A stretch of 28,329 bases of DNA from NCBI GenBank assembly GCA_043381765.1, contig JBHJMP010000030.1:1-28329 (forward strand), given 5' to 3'. The notes beneath the pieces were generated by a model that saw only the letters and a list, made by a program, of their open reading frames with translations, ran no database searches and had not been told where the DNA came from. The translations under genes and the position numbers were made by a program. The stretch comes from Collodictyon triciliatum (Eukaryota > CRuMs). This document shows, piece by piece, positions 12,289 through 21,356 of this stretch. The first letter of the stretch is position 1. Each line of letters starts with the position of its first letter.

Positions 12289-12652
12289 ATTTCCCCAACA
12301 ATATACGTCATATGGGATTCTTTTGTGATATCTCTTTTAATTTTTCCTTAAACTGTATCATATATCATATCTCATATCACAGCATATCATAAATTGCCAT
12401 CGTATGCTATAGTGCCTTTTGAAAGGAGCGCCGACCGGACCTGACAAAGAAAGCGGGGAAAGGCGATACACCGTCCTTTTGCGCGGCTATGTTGGCGCCA
12501 GTGTTGAAGTGGAGAGAGAAGAGCGCAGCCGTGGTCGACCCGGAAGTCTGGGTGGCGTGCTCAACTCGAACGGACCGCAAGACGGGATGTCCACACCGGG
12601 GTCGAAAGGCAAAGAGGCCGGCTCAGGAAAAGCATCGGCGAAAAAGAAGTAG
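332..12652 (+). CDS. CFAP74: CFAP74/FAP74 homologue, central-apparatus cilium protein, 47-exon model
   Basis: This is a complete gene for a cilia- and flagella-associated protein 74 homologue. In Chlamydomonas FAP74 belongs to the C1d projection of the central pair, where it helps control dynein-driven beating. The rebuilt protein has about 1705 residues; animal orthologues are somewhat shorter (around 1,580 for human). An acidic N-terminus leads into a long coiled coil (residues ~60-560), then the family signature around GDAFIPKPEKIIFKDFDVGE and LTNVSFTFNTFK, then serial ASH/MSP-type immunoglobulin-like domains to the C-terminus. All 46 introns are GT-AG and every junction keeps phase, which strongly supports the model. 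ATG 332 is chosen because its frame joins exon 2 through donor GA|GTCAGT at 468. The stop is TAG at 12650. Exon coordinates are in the segment entries. Least certain are exon 1 and exons 14-15. Recognition is from remembered family patterns, not a search. Confidence 0.88.
1852..4361 (+). other. CFAP74: CFAP74 exons 5-15: long coiled-coil region
   Basis: Proposed exons are 1852-1929, 2060-2116, 2285-2347, 2416-2493, 2699-2838, 2991-3078, 3351-3466, 3590-3671, 3828-3989, 4134-4216 and 4262-4361. Nearly all of the sequence is Glu/Lys/Gln/Ala-rich and heptad-like, for example MQEMEEMAQRHAG, RLKKRLDIIQQKIEQQE and LARDLEKLRKRQKVREL, interrupted by a conserved-looking KYGGNPYE turn at the end of exon 12. 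Phases are 0 or 2 and match at each junction. Exon 13 could also read through to TAA at 4038-4040, which would truncate the protein. The downstream exons in phase argue against that. Confidence 0.8.
2554..2600. repeat. T10A9 palindrome flanked by a 9-bp direct repeat (intron 8)
   Basis: Ten T followed by nine A at 2564-2582 form a self-complementary tract. ATCTGGGTG occurs on both sides, about 38 bp apart. Similar T-run/A-run palindromes lie in other introns at 5001-5018, 6676-6697 and 26673-26696. Confidence 0.7.
4621..6173 (+). other. CFAP74: CFAP74 exons 16-22: family signature and first ASH-type domain
   Basis: Proposed exons are 4621-4757, 4885-4939, 5081-5197, 5324-5452, 5554-5595, 5750-5843 and 6004-6173. 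They encode a linker (ISMIEKQLNRNN, then LWESNQKTFDANATKTLRDL) followed by the most recognisable CFAP74 block: VVLGKEFKGDAFIPKP, FKDFDVGETYKQK, LLTNVSFTFNTFK, DFFEISYTPPGYMSAG and VTFTPKINEDIF. The last parts are the beta-strand pattern of an ASH/MSP domain, including the typical 'x-F-x-P' strand. Exon 20 is only 42 bp. Confidence 0.88.
5001..5018. repeat. T9A9 palindrome (CFAP74 intron 17)
   Basis: Nine T followed by nine A, perfectly self-complementary. It sits in the intron between the 4885-4939 and 5081-5197 exons. I see no flanking direct repeat. Confidence 0.7.
6315..8612 (+). other. CFAP74: CFAP74 exons 23-31: serial ASH/MSP-type domains
   Basis: Proposed exons are 6315-6370, 6490-6670, 6809-7000, 7179-7249, 7413-7619, 7795-7876, 7993-8146, 8290-8393 and 8562-8612. 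Repeated ASH hallmarks are visible: SIDVTFSPTKVGQFDGKL, DFRVCYFGTLYREVLVLRN, FIEFTPTYGFVQ, IEFGECSVHESVSVPIKI, VIFSPRSATLHTLNLTL and TNISALPQTFEF. The LPQQYGFVNL and GFGTILPLES stretches match the family pattern that I remember. These domains typically bind microtubule-associated partners. Confidence 0.87.
6676..6697. repeat. T11A11 palindrome directly after a splice donor (CFAP74 intron 24)
   Basis: Eleven T followed by eleven A begin five bases into the intron, right after GTATG. A hairpin here would sit against the 5' splice site at 6671. Confidence 0.75.
8758..9321 (+). other. CFAP74: CFAP74 exons 32-34: low-complexity linker between ASH domains
   Basis: Proposed exons are 8758-8853, 8978-9037 and 9223-9321, all phase 0. 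They encode a Pro-rich stretch (FSPPPLPSPKKPSKDE, then SPIPTPDV), a Ser/Thr/Lys stretch, and a Lys-rich block (SAKEKEKEKKGKDAKKM). This looks like a disordered insert in an otherwise beta-rich region. Because all three exons are a multiple of three long and phase 0, any of them could be skipped without shifting the frame. Confidence 0.75.
9048..9130. repeat. (TTTTTCTC)n microsatellite in CFAP74 intron 33
   Basis: About nine copies of an 8-bp pyrimidine unit, ending in a slightly longer T run. It lies between the exons ending at 9037 and starting at 9223. It is far from the acceptor, so it is probably not the polypyrimidine tract. Confidence 0.9.
9447..12652 (+). other. CFAP74: CFAP74 exons 35-47: C-terminal ASH domains and basic tail
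   Basis: Proposed exons are 9447-9569, 9706-9838, 9966-10021, 10165-10290, 10440-10539, 10644-10699, 10848-10971, 11173-11261, 11389-11503, 11605-11792, 11910-11969, 12119-12175 and 12413-12652. Visible strands include IVTLKNNGDTPIP, DLIISFNPEKDAE, LTVPLRGRGIRPTLRIEP, VFDLGDVLVGDV, VVVSFHPDHESAKYASEA and YIVRLEGRGWAAPLYLMG, all in the ASH style (fLGdv, F-x-P, l-x-GxG). The last exon ends in a Gly/Ser/Lys tail (SGKASAKKK) that is probably lineage-specific. Confidence 0.83.
12244..12285. repeat. Poly(T) run of 42 in CFAP74 intron 46
   Basis: An uninterrupted run of 42 T within the intron between 12175 and 12413. Another T run of about 21 lies at 11994-12013 in the preceding intron. The length is likely polymorphic and may be misassembled. 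Confidence 0.9.
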
Positions 12653-13320
12653 AGATTGACCAGTGATTGCCACGATAGCGGCTGTAGCAGTGATCATCAG
12701 CACAAAAGTCCCATAAACCCCCTTCTTCGTCCTATGAGCCTACAGAGGCCTGCGTTTCTGTTCGTGTTGCTTCTGCATTATCGCCTGCTCATTTCCCTTT
12801 TCGCCCTGGAACAAGTTAACATGAAAACCAACCTTTTTTATTCTTTGATGTCAAAAATACTTTATATGAAGTATATATTTATATCATCAAGTATATATTG
12901 ATATCATTCTTTCTTTTTTTTCTTTTTTTTTGACAGCAGCGAACGATATCCACAAATTCGCTGCGAAGCGCGCTGTAAATACTTGCAAAAAGAAAAGAGT
13001 AAAAATGGAAATGGAAATGGATATATATTCTGTCAGTGATTTGCCACTCAACTCATCGATTTCTTTGAAGGATTATTCAAAAAGACGCACCTTACTCACG
13101 TCTCGCCTTTGTCTGCCGAAGGAACAAGTCTATGAATCACAAGACACTCACACGAAAGAAGAGAAAAGAAGAAAGAAAGAAGAGTGTACCATTCCTCCTC
13201 CAACTGCGCCGACAATAATCATCGCTTATAATATAGACACTCACAATGTATATACACATATATATTATCTCAGCAAACACAGCGCAGCTACGGGCAGGAA
13301 CCAAAGAAGCAACAGAAAAC
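12653..13320. other. Intergenic region between CFAP74 and the membrane-protein gene
   Basis: About 670 bp separating two plus-strand genes. It must hold the CFAP74 3' UTR and terminator region and the next promoter. I see no AATAAA close to the CFAP74 stop. Present are an imperfect direct repeat around AAGTATATAT (12870-12905), a T-rich stretch (12905-12933) and a GA/AAG-rich stretch (13150-13185). Long open frames here (for example from 12930) have no protein-like composition and were not called. Confidence 0.6.
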
Positions 13321-13922
13321 ATGGCCCGATGCGCCGCCCCTTTGCTTCTGTGGATCCTCATATGCGCAGCGCCACACAACTCGTTTGGAGGCAAAGCAGG
13401 CGTCCAGGCCAGACTCAGCAGCGCCCAAAGAGCCGATCAATGTCCTGCCGCAGCCTCCGACGTCTTCTCAGCAGACACCACGCTTCCGCCCAGTTGCTTG
13501 TCTGCGGCTCGGCCGATCTGCGTCTGCGACGCGGGTTTCTACCAAGACAGTGCCGACTCGCTGCAACGCGTGAGTCAGAAAACAACGCTGAAAGCAGCAG
13601 AGAATCCTGTGTCTTGTTTGCCCTGCCCTGAAAACGCGGTCTGCTTTCGCGGGTGGGTCGACCCGTTGTCCGAGGCGATCTATTCCTTCAACTCCACGGC
13701 CGAGACTTACAAGCACAAGGGAAAGCCTTTGCCAAAGGCGGGATTCTATGTCGACTTTGATGGCCGCGTTCGGCCTTGCAAGCTGGAGCAGCTCTGTCTG
13801 GGGTACTTGGATTCATCCATCTGTGTTGATGGTCGCACTGGAAGGCTTTGCTCGGAGTGCGAAACGAACCGCTTTGTACCTGTCGGAGTCTCCTGCATGG
13901 GTTTGTCGCTTCCTCACTGATT

Positions 13923-13954
<32 letters not shown>

Positions 13955-16499
13955 TGTATGTATGTATGTATGTATGTATGTATGTATGTATGTATGTATG
14001 TATGTATGTATGTATGTATGTATGTATGTATGTATGTATGTATNNNNNNNNNNNNNNNNNNNNNNNNNNNNNNNNNNNNNNNNNNNNNNNNNNNNNNNNN
14101 NNNNNNNNNNNNNNNNNNNNNNNNNNNNNNNNNNNNNNNNNNNGTATGTATGTATGTATGTATGTATGTATGTATGTATGTATGTATGTATGTATGTATG
14201 TATGTATGTATGTATGTATGTATGTATGTATGTATGTATGTATGTATGCCTGCAATTTTGAATATGTCGATGATTATAATGGTTTCTTGTGGATTGTACC
14301 GATATATATATTTTGTTATTTATTACTTATTTATTATTACTAATCATATTTTTCTATTGCTTGTGCATTCTACCCGTACCACTCTGCACTTCAAGAGGGG
14401 CATGATTCGTTTTATGCATGGATGTTTTTCTGCATTGTTCTCTTTCTTGCAATTATCTCCTTGCCCATGTATGCCTCTTTGATAAGTTTGCTTCGGTCAT
14501 TTTCATTCACCAAATTACTTCGCTTCATCAAATATCTTCAAGGTGAACATTTATTTATTTATTATTTATTATTTATTTATTTATTATTTTTCACCTCACA
14601 CTCTCAGGTTGAGCCTCCGACCTGTCAAATTCATATATAGTTAAATTTTAACTTCCTATCGGATAAATGTGAATTTTTATCTAGTCTTAGCAGCCTACCG
14701 GTTTATCCATACCAAGTGGCCATCATTCATGCTTGAGTGGATTCGAGTCATGTGCTTCTCTTCATTTTCCTGGGGAGAACTAACAACACCAGCGTTTGCA
14801 TCTTCTTTCAACGACAGCGTATTAGTCTCCATGGCAGTAGATGTGCTACTACCATATGTCTTTATTGCTGTATTTTCAATGCTCTGGTTCGCCATTTACT
14901 GGACCGAATGTGACCGACCAGTTTCATCGACTTATGCCGTCACGCCTACAGCTGGCTCGTCTCCTCCCCATTCACCTCATGGTTTAACAAAGGGCAACAA
15001 GATTCGCCAAAACATAGCTCTCATCTCTCTCCTAATCCTATCGCTGTCATACCTGAACGCATCCATCAAAACGCTTTTGTTCTTCAAGTGTGAGAGAGGA
15101 CCGCATGACGACTTTTACATGGTGCATTATCCCTGTAAGTAATTATGATGTAGCAACAACCCTCTCTCTCNNNNNNNNNNNNNNNNNNNNNNNNNNNNNN
15201 NNNNNNNNNNNNNNNNNNNNNNNNNNNNNNNNNNNNNNNNNNNNNNNNNNNNNNNNNNNNNNNNNNNNNNNNNNNNNNNNNNNNNNNNNNNNNNNNNNNN
15301 NNNNNNNNNNNNNNNNNNNNNNNNNNNNNNNNNNNNNNNNNNNNNNNNNNNNNNNNNNNNNNNNNNNNNNNNNNNNNNNNNNNNNNNNNNNNNNNNNNNN
15401 NNNNNNNNNNNNNNNNNNNNNNNNNNNNNNNNNNNNNNNNNNNNNNNNNNNNNNNNNNNNNNNNNNNNNNNNNNNNNNNNNNNNNNNNNNNNNNNNNNNN
15501 NNNNNNNNNNNNNNNNNNNNNNNNNNNNNNNNNNNNNNNNNNNNNNNNNNNNNNNNNNNNNNNNNNNNNNNNNNNNNNNNNNNNNNNNNNNNNNNNNNNN
15601 NNNNNNNNNNNNNNNNNNNNNNNNNNNNNNNNNNNNNNNNNNNNNNNNNNNNNNNNNNNNNNNNNNNNNNNNNNNNNNNNNNNNNNNNNNNNNNNNNNNN
15701 NNNNNNNNNNNNNNNNNNNNNNNNNNNNNNNNNNNNNNNNNNNNNNNNNNNNNNNNNNNNNNNNNNNNNNNNNNNNNNNNNNNNNNNNNNNNNNNNNNNN
15801 NNNNNNNNNNNNNNNNNNNNNNNNNNNNNNNNNNNNNNNNNNNNNNNNNNNNNNNNNNNNNNNNNNNNNNNNNNNNNNNNNNNNNNNNNNNNNNNNNNNN
15901 NNNNNNNNNNNNNNNNATGTTCTGTCTGATGAATACATTGCGTGTGATGCCGTATCAAGACCCGGAAGACCTTATTTTCGAGATAGGTGGATTGACCCTA
16001 TCGATTCTCTGGCTGTTGGGTGCCATTTCATTTGCTGACGAGGAGCGCTTCCGGAGCGACGAAAAAATGGGGGCGGAAATCACTCTATGTATTCTTTTGT
16101 TTCTGTGGCACTTTTACATGTCACACAGAGTTATCTTTTCCGATCACTCGTTCTTTGGCTTCCGACCAGACGAAAAGTCCATGTACGCCTCGCACAAGTT
16201 GGGCTTGTTGGTGAGTTATTTGTCTTGAACGTACGGGCCGTTTATATCTTGTGACTAAGGAAAGCCCAGTTTTGCTATATTTGTCACTAAACGAGTATTT
16301 GTATTTGTTCATGCTTCATTGGCAGCCCCTCTTAAAGTACACAAAGACGGATAACGACACCGCCATCAAGCTTTGGGTCGAGGGCGTTTCTGTGCACAAA
16401 GCGCGGCTGTTTGTTTCGCTGCTCTCGAAGTTTGAGATATATGCAACAGAATCCGCGCAGAAGTTTGGAAATCGTCGAATTGAAGATGCACACGCGTAG
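13321..16499 (+). CDS. Cys-rich extracellular, multi-pass membrane protein (gapped)
   Basis: Visible exons are 13321-13900, 14396-14542, 14691-15134, then after a 746-N gap 15917-16210 and 16326-16499 (stop TAG). ATG 13321 begins a signal peptide (MARCAAPLLLWILICAAP). The ectodomain is Cys-rich with the pattern CVCDAGFYQD ... CLPCPENAVCF ... GFYVDFDG ... GRTGRLCSECE, like EGF/GCC-type modules of protist surface proteins. Membrane helices follow: WMFFCIVLFLAIISL; VDVLLPYVFIAVFSMLWFAI; IALISLLILSLSYL; IGGLTLSILWLLGAISF; EITLCILLFLWHFY. Junctions agree in phase (1, 1, 1 and 0 at the last). The gap hides further exons, and the model across it is unverified. I do not recognise a named family. A receptor or channel-like surface protein is plausible, but this is inference. 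Confidence 0.72.
13925..14246. repeat. (GTAT)n microsatellite with 100-N gap (14044-14143)
   Basis: A perfect tetranucleotide array fills intron 1 of the membrane-protein gene, with exactly 100 N in the middle, which looks like a placeholder for an array too long to assemble. The array stays open in all frames and gives spurious 'MYVC' or 'YIHT' peptides, which are not real genes. Confidence 0.97.
15171..15916. other. Assembly gap (746 N)
   Basis: Unknown sequence, preceded by a CT dinucleotide run (15160-15170). It lies inside the membrane-protein gene, after a good donor (T|GTAAGT at 15134-15135), and certainly hides one or more exons. Confidence 0.99.
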
Positions 16500-17054
16500 C
16501 CTTTCAGATTCGCTTTGGTTCACCTCACGCTCCATTCATTTTTCTTTTCTTTTCTTCTCTTTTGCGAATGAACGAAATCTCTACTTCCTCCCTTTTTTTT
16601 TCTTTTTTTATCCTTTTGTTTGTAATGAAAAAAAAATCAAGACAAAAAAATCAGCGAGAGCTCCTTGAGAGTGGTGATAGTTAGCTCATTTCCCTATTTT
16701 CTGTTTCTCTCTATCTCTCTTCTTTCAGCCAGCAATACTTTTTATTGTAGGAAGTCCAGGTTCTAATGAGAGCATCCAGAAACCAATGGCATGAATATTC
16801 CCCCTTTTCAGTTTGAAGATATTCTGTCCAACTAACTAGATTGCGATTTCTTTTCTTGGCTTTTTTTTTTTTAATATATATATAATTATTATGATGTTCT
16901 ATGGCGATAGGCATCAAACAAGCAACTAACCAAAGAGGAGAGTCGACCAGCATACGGATTGCAAAGTGAATATGACACAAGAAGGTACGCTTTGGGAAGA
17001 TAGATGAAGCGACACTCTCTCGCAAACAGCTATATGCATCACCATCACCATCAA
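16500..17054. other. Convergent intergenic region (3' ends of two genes)
   Basis: The plus-strand membrane-protein gene ends at 16499 and the minus-strand ZC3H3-like gene ends at 17055, so this stretch holds both 3' UTRs. On the minus strand AATAAA (TTTATT at 16741-16746) lies about 310 bp past the ZC3H3-like stop and could be its poly(A) signal. The rest is T-rich simple sequence, with no further ORF that I support. Confidence 0.5.
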
Positions 17055-20000
17055 TCACTCAATCACTTCGGCCTCTTCAAACTCGTCCTCGTGTGCCTGG
17101 CCATTCGTGGTTGCATATGCGCGCTCCATATCAGCATCAAACATCTGCAACAAATCGAGAAGCCCAGGTGATGCTGCTGCACTCTCTCGTGACGGTTCTG
17201 CTCTCATTTCCTGGCCTATGACACCACAGTCTCTGCTGCTGATTATGTTAGGTGGCATGTCAGTTTTGCTTGGCTTACCACCTGCGCTTGCATTAGTTGC
17301 ACTTGTTGGGTGCTTTGTCTTTGCGCCTGGCTTCGCTCCGAGCGGTGTGGTGTAGTGCGTTGTGCTTACTCCGGAACTTGCTGTCTGTGTCAGGGCCGGC
17401 TTTGCTTTGATAAGAAGTCCGGCCTTGGCCTTGTCCAGCTTTGCCGAAATCTTGCTTTTTGCCTGTGCAGCTGGTGCTTTTCTGGTTGGCTCGGTCCGTT
17501 TGGCAAGAGAGGCCGGTGCGTGCGAGCCAGCTTCTGCTTGTGCATCATTCTGGGATGAGGCTGGTTCATTTTGCGAGATGTCTGAATGTTTTCGTTTCTT
17601 TTGAGCTGGGATGGAGTGTGGCAGTTTGCAGGAGTCTCCCTTGTCACAAAGACCAGTCGTTTGGAATTGTGGGCAGATATACACGTGGTTCAATTTGCAC
17701 GTGTCCCCCTCGTGGCAGTATCCCTGGTTGTGTGTTGATGTTTTTAATGGGAGGGGTTTCCAATATATATATTTAAAATGCTTGTCTGTGAGTGATTGAA
17801 GCTTGCGCTTAATCGCGATGTTTGTTCCTACTTTGAGGAAATTAGGACAGGCTCCAGCATCACTGTTCACTTTTACATGTCGGTAGGGGCATGGGTCTTG
17901 TATGCAAACGCCCTTCAGAAAGTGGATACAAACAGGCATTTTGTCCTGCGAGACTTTATGGGATAACAAGCATTCTTTGTTGTTGCATTCCCCTGTAGTG
18001 ATATCAAGTAGTTCAAGCGAATAAACATGTGCGACTGAATAATCATGACAAAAAAATTGTTGATTTGTATAATGAGTTTTTTTTTTTTACATATATTCTT
18101 CCATGCCATGAAGGAGAGCATAATTCCGCTTTATAAGTGCATGGTGTGAGTACCTTTCAGGAATTTTCGACAAACTGCGACCTTGGTGGGGTCATGGACA
18201 TATTTGCACTTTGGTCCATCTGTGCATTTGCCTAGATATGTTGGAAATGTATACATAGAGGATAAAATTGAAGAAAGCATTAATGAAAGTCATCATACAT
18301 GTCCCTTTATATCACCACAAGTTCGGAAATTTCCTGTCAGCATATGGAACGAAGGTGAATAAAAAAATAGTAAAAATAATATAATCAACTAATCAGGATG
18401 ATAGACAAAGCAAAAAGGAGAAATGCGCAGGTAATATAGTATATGACTTTTTCTTCTTTTTTAACAAGTGCGCAAAAAAAAAAAAAACTAGGATATTTAG
18501 CAGTTCTTTTATATATAATAGACGAAGTGGACATCACAATATCTTTCGTAATATAAATAAATTAATATCCACCGAATCTAGTGAAGAATAGGCATAATTC
18601 ATCCTTCTTTTGTCCGCTTGTTTGTCTAACTTTAAACAAACTTAGCTTCACTTTTTGCCTATGTTTGGTTGTCATTATTTATACTAAAAATGCAACTTAC
18701 TGGTAGATTAGATGGACAAATATTTGATGTTAAAAATCTGATGATAAATATATATATAGGATTATCACCGTTTATCTCCCAACGAAACGTAAATATCAAT
18801 AGATTGTTTTGAAGGGACATGCAAATAATCAATGAAAAGCAATATAAAAATAAGCCAATACTTTGCCAAGGACACTGGATTTACTTGAACAACTTTGATT
18901 AGCTTTTTACCATCGCTAGACTTGATATACTTGACCTTCTCTATTTTCTGTCGTATACTTCTTAGCACATTTTCTGAAACAGGGTTTATCCTTTTTGTCA
19001 TACCTTTGCAAACAAAGAGTAAAAGGTGATATGAGTAAATTAAATAATGATTAAAGTATTACAGCTAATAGAATGAGTGTATGTTGAATAAAGTTCATGG
19101 CTAGAACGGGCATTTCTATAATTCGCTACTTTTGTTAAGTATCAGGGACTTTCCATTGCCGGATTTCTGGTAATCACACCCGCTCAGCTTGATATTTTGA
19201 ATTGAATGACGATTCATTACAGACCGGATGCGTGAACTGTATATAAAAATAAAGTACATATTGATATGCAGCTCCTTCACTCCATAGGAAATGTCAAAAA
19301 AATTCATGACTGAAAAGAAGTACACAGATCAGATGAATAGGGAGGAAAAACATGATTAAGTGAGATGGCAGATAGTCAAAAGTGCAGATGATTGCATACC
19401 CAGTGCGACTTATACCAGTTGGTAAATACTGCTTCGAAAGATGACCTTTGCTTGGTTTTGAGAACAAGTAAGGGTTTGTGTTGTGGTATATGGGATATGC
19501 AGAGTTGTGGAAACTATATCCATAGTGTGGGAAATTGCCAGGGAAGTATCCTCTATGCAAAGGATGCATCGCATTTGCCATCCAACTTTTTTTATTTAGC
19601 GGAGATGATCTTGAGAACCTGGCGACTGGCATGCAAAAATAAAATTATAAGTAGATAGCTTATAAAATATAATTTAATTACCCAGTTATTCTTCTTTTAG
19701 AAACTAAAGGCATCCATAAATTAAAGAGATGACGAGTAAAGATTGAAGGAAAAAGATGAAGCAAATTTTTCTTGAAGAAAAGGAAAGTAATGAGTCATGG
19801 CTGAAGTGCTTTTAAATTGTGGGGCACGATAGTGGAAGCATTCTTGTATGTACCTTGAGGTTTCTTTTCAACTTTGGAAAGTGCGACACCTTTTCTGACG
19901 ATGGCGTTCGCCTTTGGTTTTATAAACTGATTTTCATTTGTGATAGTTGGAGGTATTTGCTGTCCTGTTGATGCTGTCGGAATTATTGTGAGCTTCGTTG

Positions 20001-20772
20001 ATGATGTTTCTTTGATTAGCGAACGGTCGAGGGATGCAGGAGATGAACCCGACAATATTTGATTTGATGTGACTGATTCCTTTTGCTTTATAACCGATGG
20101 GCTTGAGATAACAGGTTTTGCTAGAGACTTTTGCTTTTGCTCATTATCAGCATGTTTCTGTGCTACAGCAATAGGAGACGCCTTTAAAATGGTCAGCTTT
20201 GCTTCGGATATTTGCGCATCGTTCTGTAATTGTGGCTTCTGTGAATTAGCCGTTGGATTCGATACTAGGTTTTTTTCTGGCGCGACGCTTGAAGTAGATG
20301 ACTTGCTCTTTAATGGCGGGCCTGAGTTTGCTGAGTTTGCTTTGTTTATTGTGTTTGCTGATTTTGTTGTGTTTGCTGATTTTGTTGTGTTTGCTGTGTT
20401 TGCTGATTTTGTTGTGTTTGCTTTGTTTGCTGTGTTTGCTTTGTTTGCTGTGTTTGCTTTGTTTGTTGTGTTTGCTGATTTTGTTGTGTTTGTTGTGTTT
20501 GCTGTGTTTGTTGTGTTTGCTGTGTTTGTTGTGTTTGTTGTGTTTGTTGTGTTTGTTGTGTTTGTTGTGTTTGTTGTGTTTGTTGTGTTTGTTGTGTTTG
20601 TTGTGTTTGTTGTGTTTGTTGTGTTTGTTGTGTTTGCTGTGTTCGTTGTGTTTGTTGTGTTTGTTGTGTTTGTTGTGTTTGTTGTGTTTGCTGTGTTCGA
20701 GCTGGTTGACCGGTTCGAGCTTTGTGGTGATGGGTTTGGCTCATGTGAATGTTTGTTCAGCACAAGCGACAT
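17055..20772 (-). CDS. ZC3H3: ZC3H3-type five-CCCH zinc-finger protein, 8 exons
   Basis: ZC3H3-family proteins are nuclear CCCH proteins tied to mRNA 3'-end processing, poly(A)-RNA surveillance and export. Exons, 5' to 3' on the minus strand, are 20772-19854, 19625-19400, 19236-19130, 19003-18862, 18625-18573, 18231-18154, 17992-17832 and 17723-17055. All junctions are GT-AG and in phase, giving about 784 residues. The first exon is low complexity (Asn/Thr repeats, then Ser/Lys/Pro). Exon 3 has SGCDYQKSGNGKSL, a motif found upstream of the fingers in this family. Five fingers follow: CLFFTRFGKC..C..H (C-x8-C-x5-C-x3-H), CRKFLKGEC (x7-x4-x3), CIHFLKGVC (x7-x4-x3), CPNFLKGYC (x7-x5-x3) and CPQFQTTGLC (x8-x5-x3). 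The KMPVCIHFLKGVC and VAVCRKFLKG phrases are close to the animal proteins as I remember them. The C-terminus is Ala/Lys/Ser-rich and ends acidic (EDEFEEAEVIE). The exon 5 acceptor was chosen by phase. Confidence 0.85.
17724..17831 (-). other. ZC3H3: Stop-free 108-bp intron inside zinc finger 4 of the ZC3H3-like gene
   Basis: Donor AAA|GTAGGA and acceptor AACCAG|GGATAC bound a 108-bp stretch with no in-frame stop. Splicing joins CPNFLK to GYCHEGDTC and restores a C-x7-C-x5-C-x3-H finger. Retention would insert 36 residues between the first two Cys ligands and break finger 4. A naive ORF caller would include it. Confidence 0.8.
20330..20700 (-). repeat. ZC3H3: Coding 9-bp repeat giving Asn-Thr-Thr units
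   Basis: About 40 triplet-residue units, mainly NTT (AAC ACA ACA), begin near residue 26 of the ZC3H3-like protein. The N-terminal half is nearly pure NTT. Towards the C-terminal half, NTA, KSA and NKA variants accumulate. The tract stays in frame with the rest of the exon. It also leaves opposite-strand frames open, producing false Phe/Val-rich or Leu/Cys-rich ORFs. Confidence 0.92.
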
Positions 20773-20897
20773 ATTTGCATGGAATAAGACGGGTGATGTT
20801 TGGTGATGAAATGTCGTTGTCCGTGGCGGTCTCTGGTGGTAGCTACTTCTATATCATCGTCGTTAGTGTTATGGAATCGAACATTACTGGGGCACAA

Positions 20898-21003
20898 TTG
20901 AAATGAAAAGAAAAGAGAAAAAAAGACAAGAAAAGAAAAGAAAAGAAATGAAAAGAAAAGAGAAAAAAAGACAAGAAAAGAAAAGAAAAGAAAAGAAAAG
21001 ATA
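20898..21003. repeat. Degenerate (AAAAG)n purine tract
   Basis: A GA-rich run made of AAAAG units, with a longer internal duplication (the segment with AGAGAAAAAAAGACAAG appears twice). It lies just upstream of the ZC3H3-like gene. Confidence 0.85.
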
Positions 21004-21356
21004 ATCATGAGTAGTCATCTAAAACGATTGGGGCGACTGTGCGCCTGTGGAATGTGCATAGTGAGTTCATGTATGAATGTCTTCGACTGCGGTGTCCATA
21101 CGGTGTTGTTGGGTCTGATGTCGGTTTACTCAGGGTCATGTTTTTATAACCGTGGCGCACAAAAGAGCGGTGCGGATGCATCTTCAAAAATGAACTATTT
21201 TACATTTTGTTATTCTTTCATTTTGTTTTTCTTTAAAATTAAGAAGTGAGGTTTATTCTTTTATGCACTCTTGTACCAGTGTTTTACTTCGTGCACTGAT
21301 CAGCCCAAACTCATTTGCATCGTTATAGTCCAGGCAGTCTTGGATTATTTTGGACG

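Noticed and set aside
12930-13631. 233-residue plus-strand ORF upstream of and overlapping the membrane-protein gene
   Set aside because: Its frame differs from the signal-peptide/Cys-rich frame, its first half is simple sequence, and it has no domain-like pattern.
13914-14261. Long ORFs with MYVC / YIHT repeats on both strands
   Set aside because: They are translations of a GTAT microsatellite and Ns, open in all frames.
15084-15958. ORFs of more than 270 residues across the 746-N gap
   Set aside because: Almost entirely unknown residues; Ns contain no stops by definition.
16741-16746. AATAAA as a firm terminator feature
   Set aside because: The hexamer is common in AT-rich DNA and lies 310 bp from the stop; kept only as a remark in the intergenic entry.
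17107-17776. Several plus-strand ORFs of 80-111 residues
   Set aside because: Antisense to the last exon of the ZC3H3-like gene; its GC-richer Ala/Lys codons leave the opposite strand open.
20069-20906. Plus-strand ORFs rich in Phe/Val or Leu/Cys over the Asn/Thr repeat
   Set aside because: Antisense shadows of the ZC3H3-like first exon; the minus-strand frame continues into conserved zinc-finger exons in phase.
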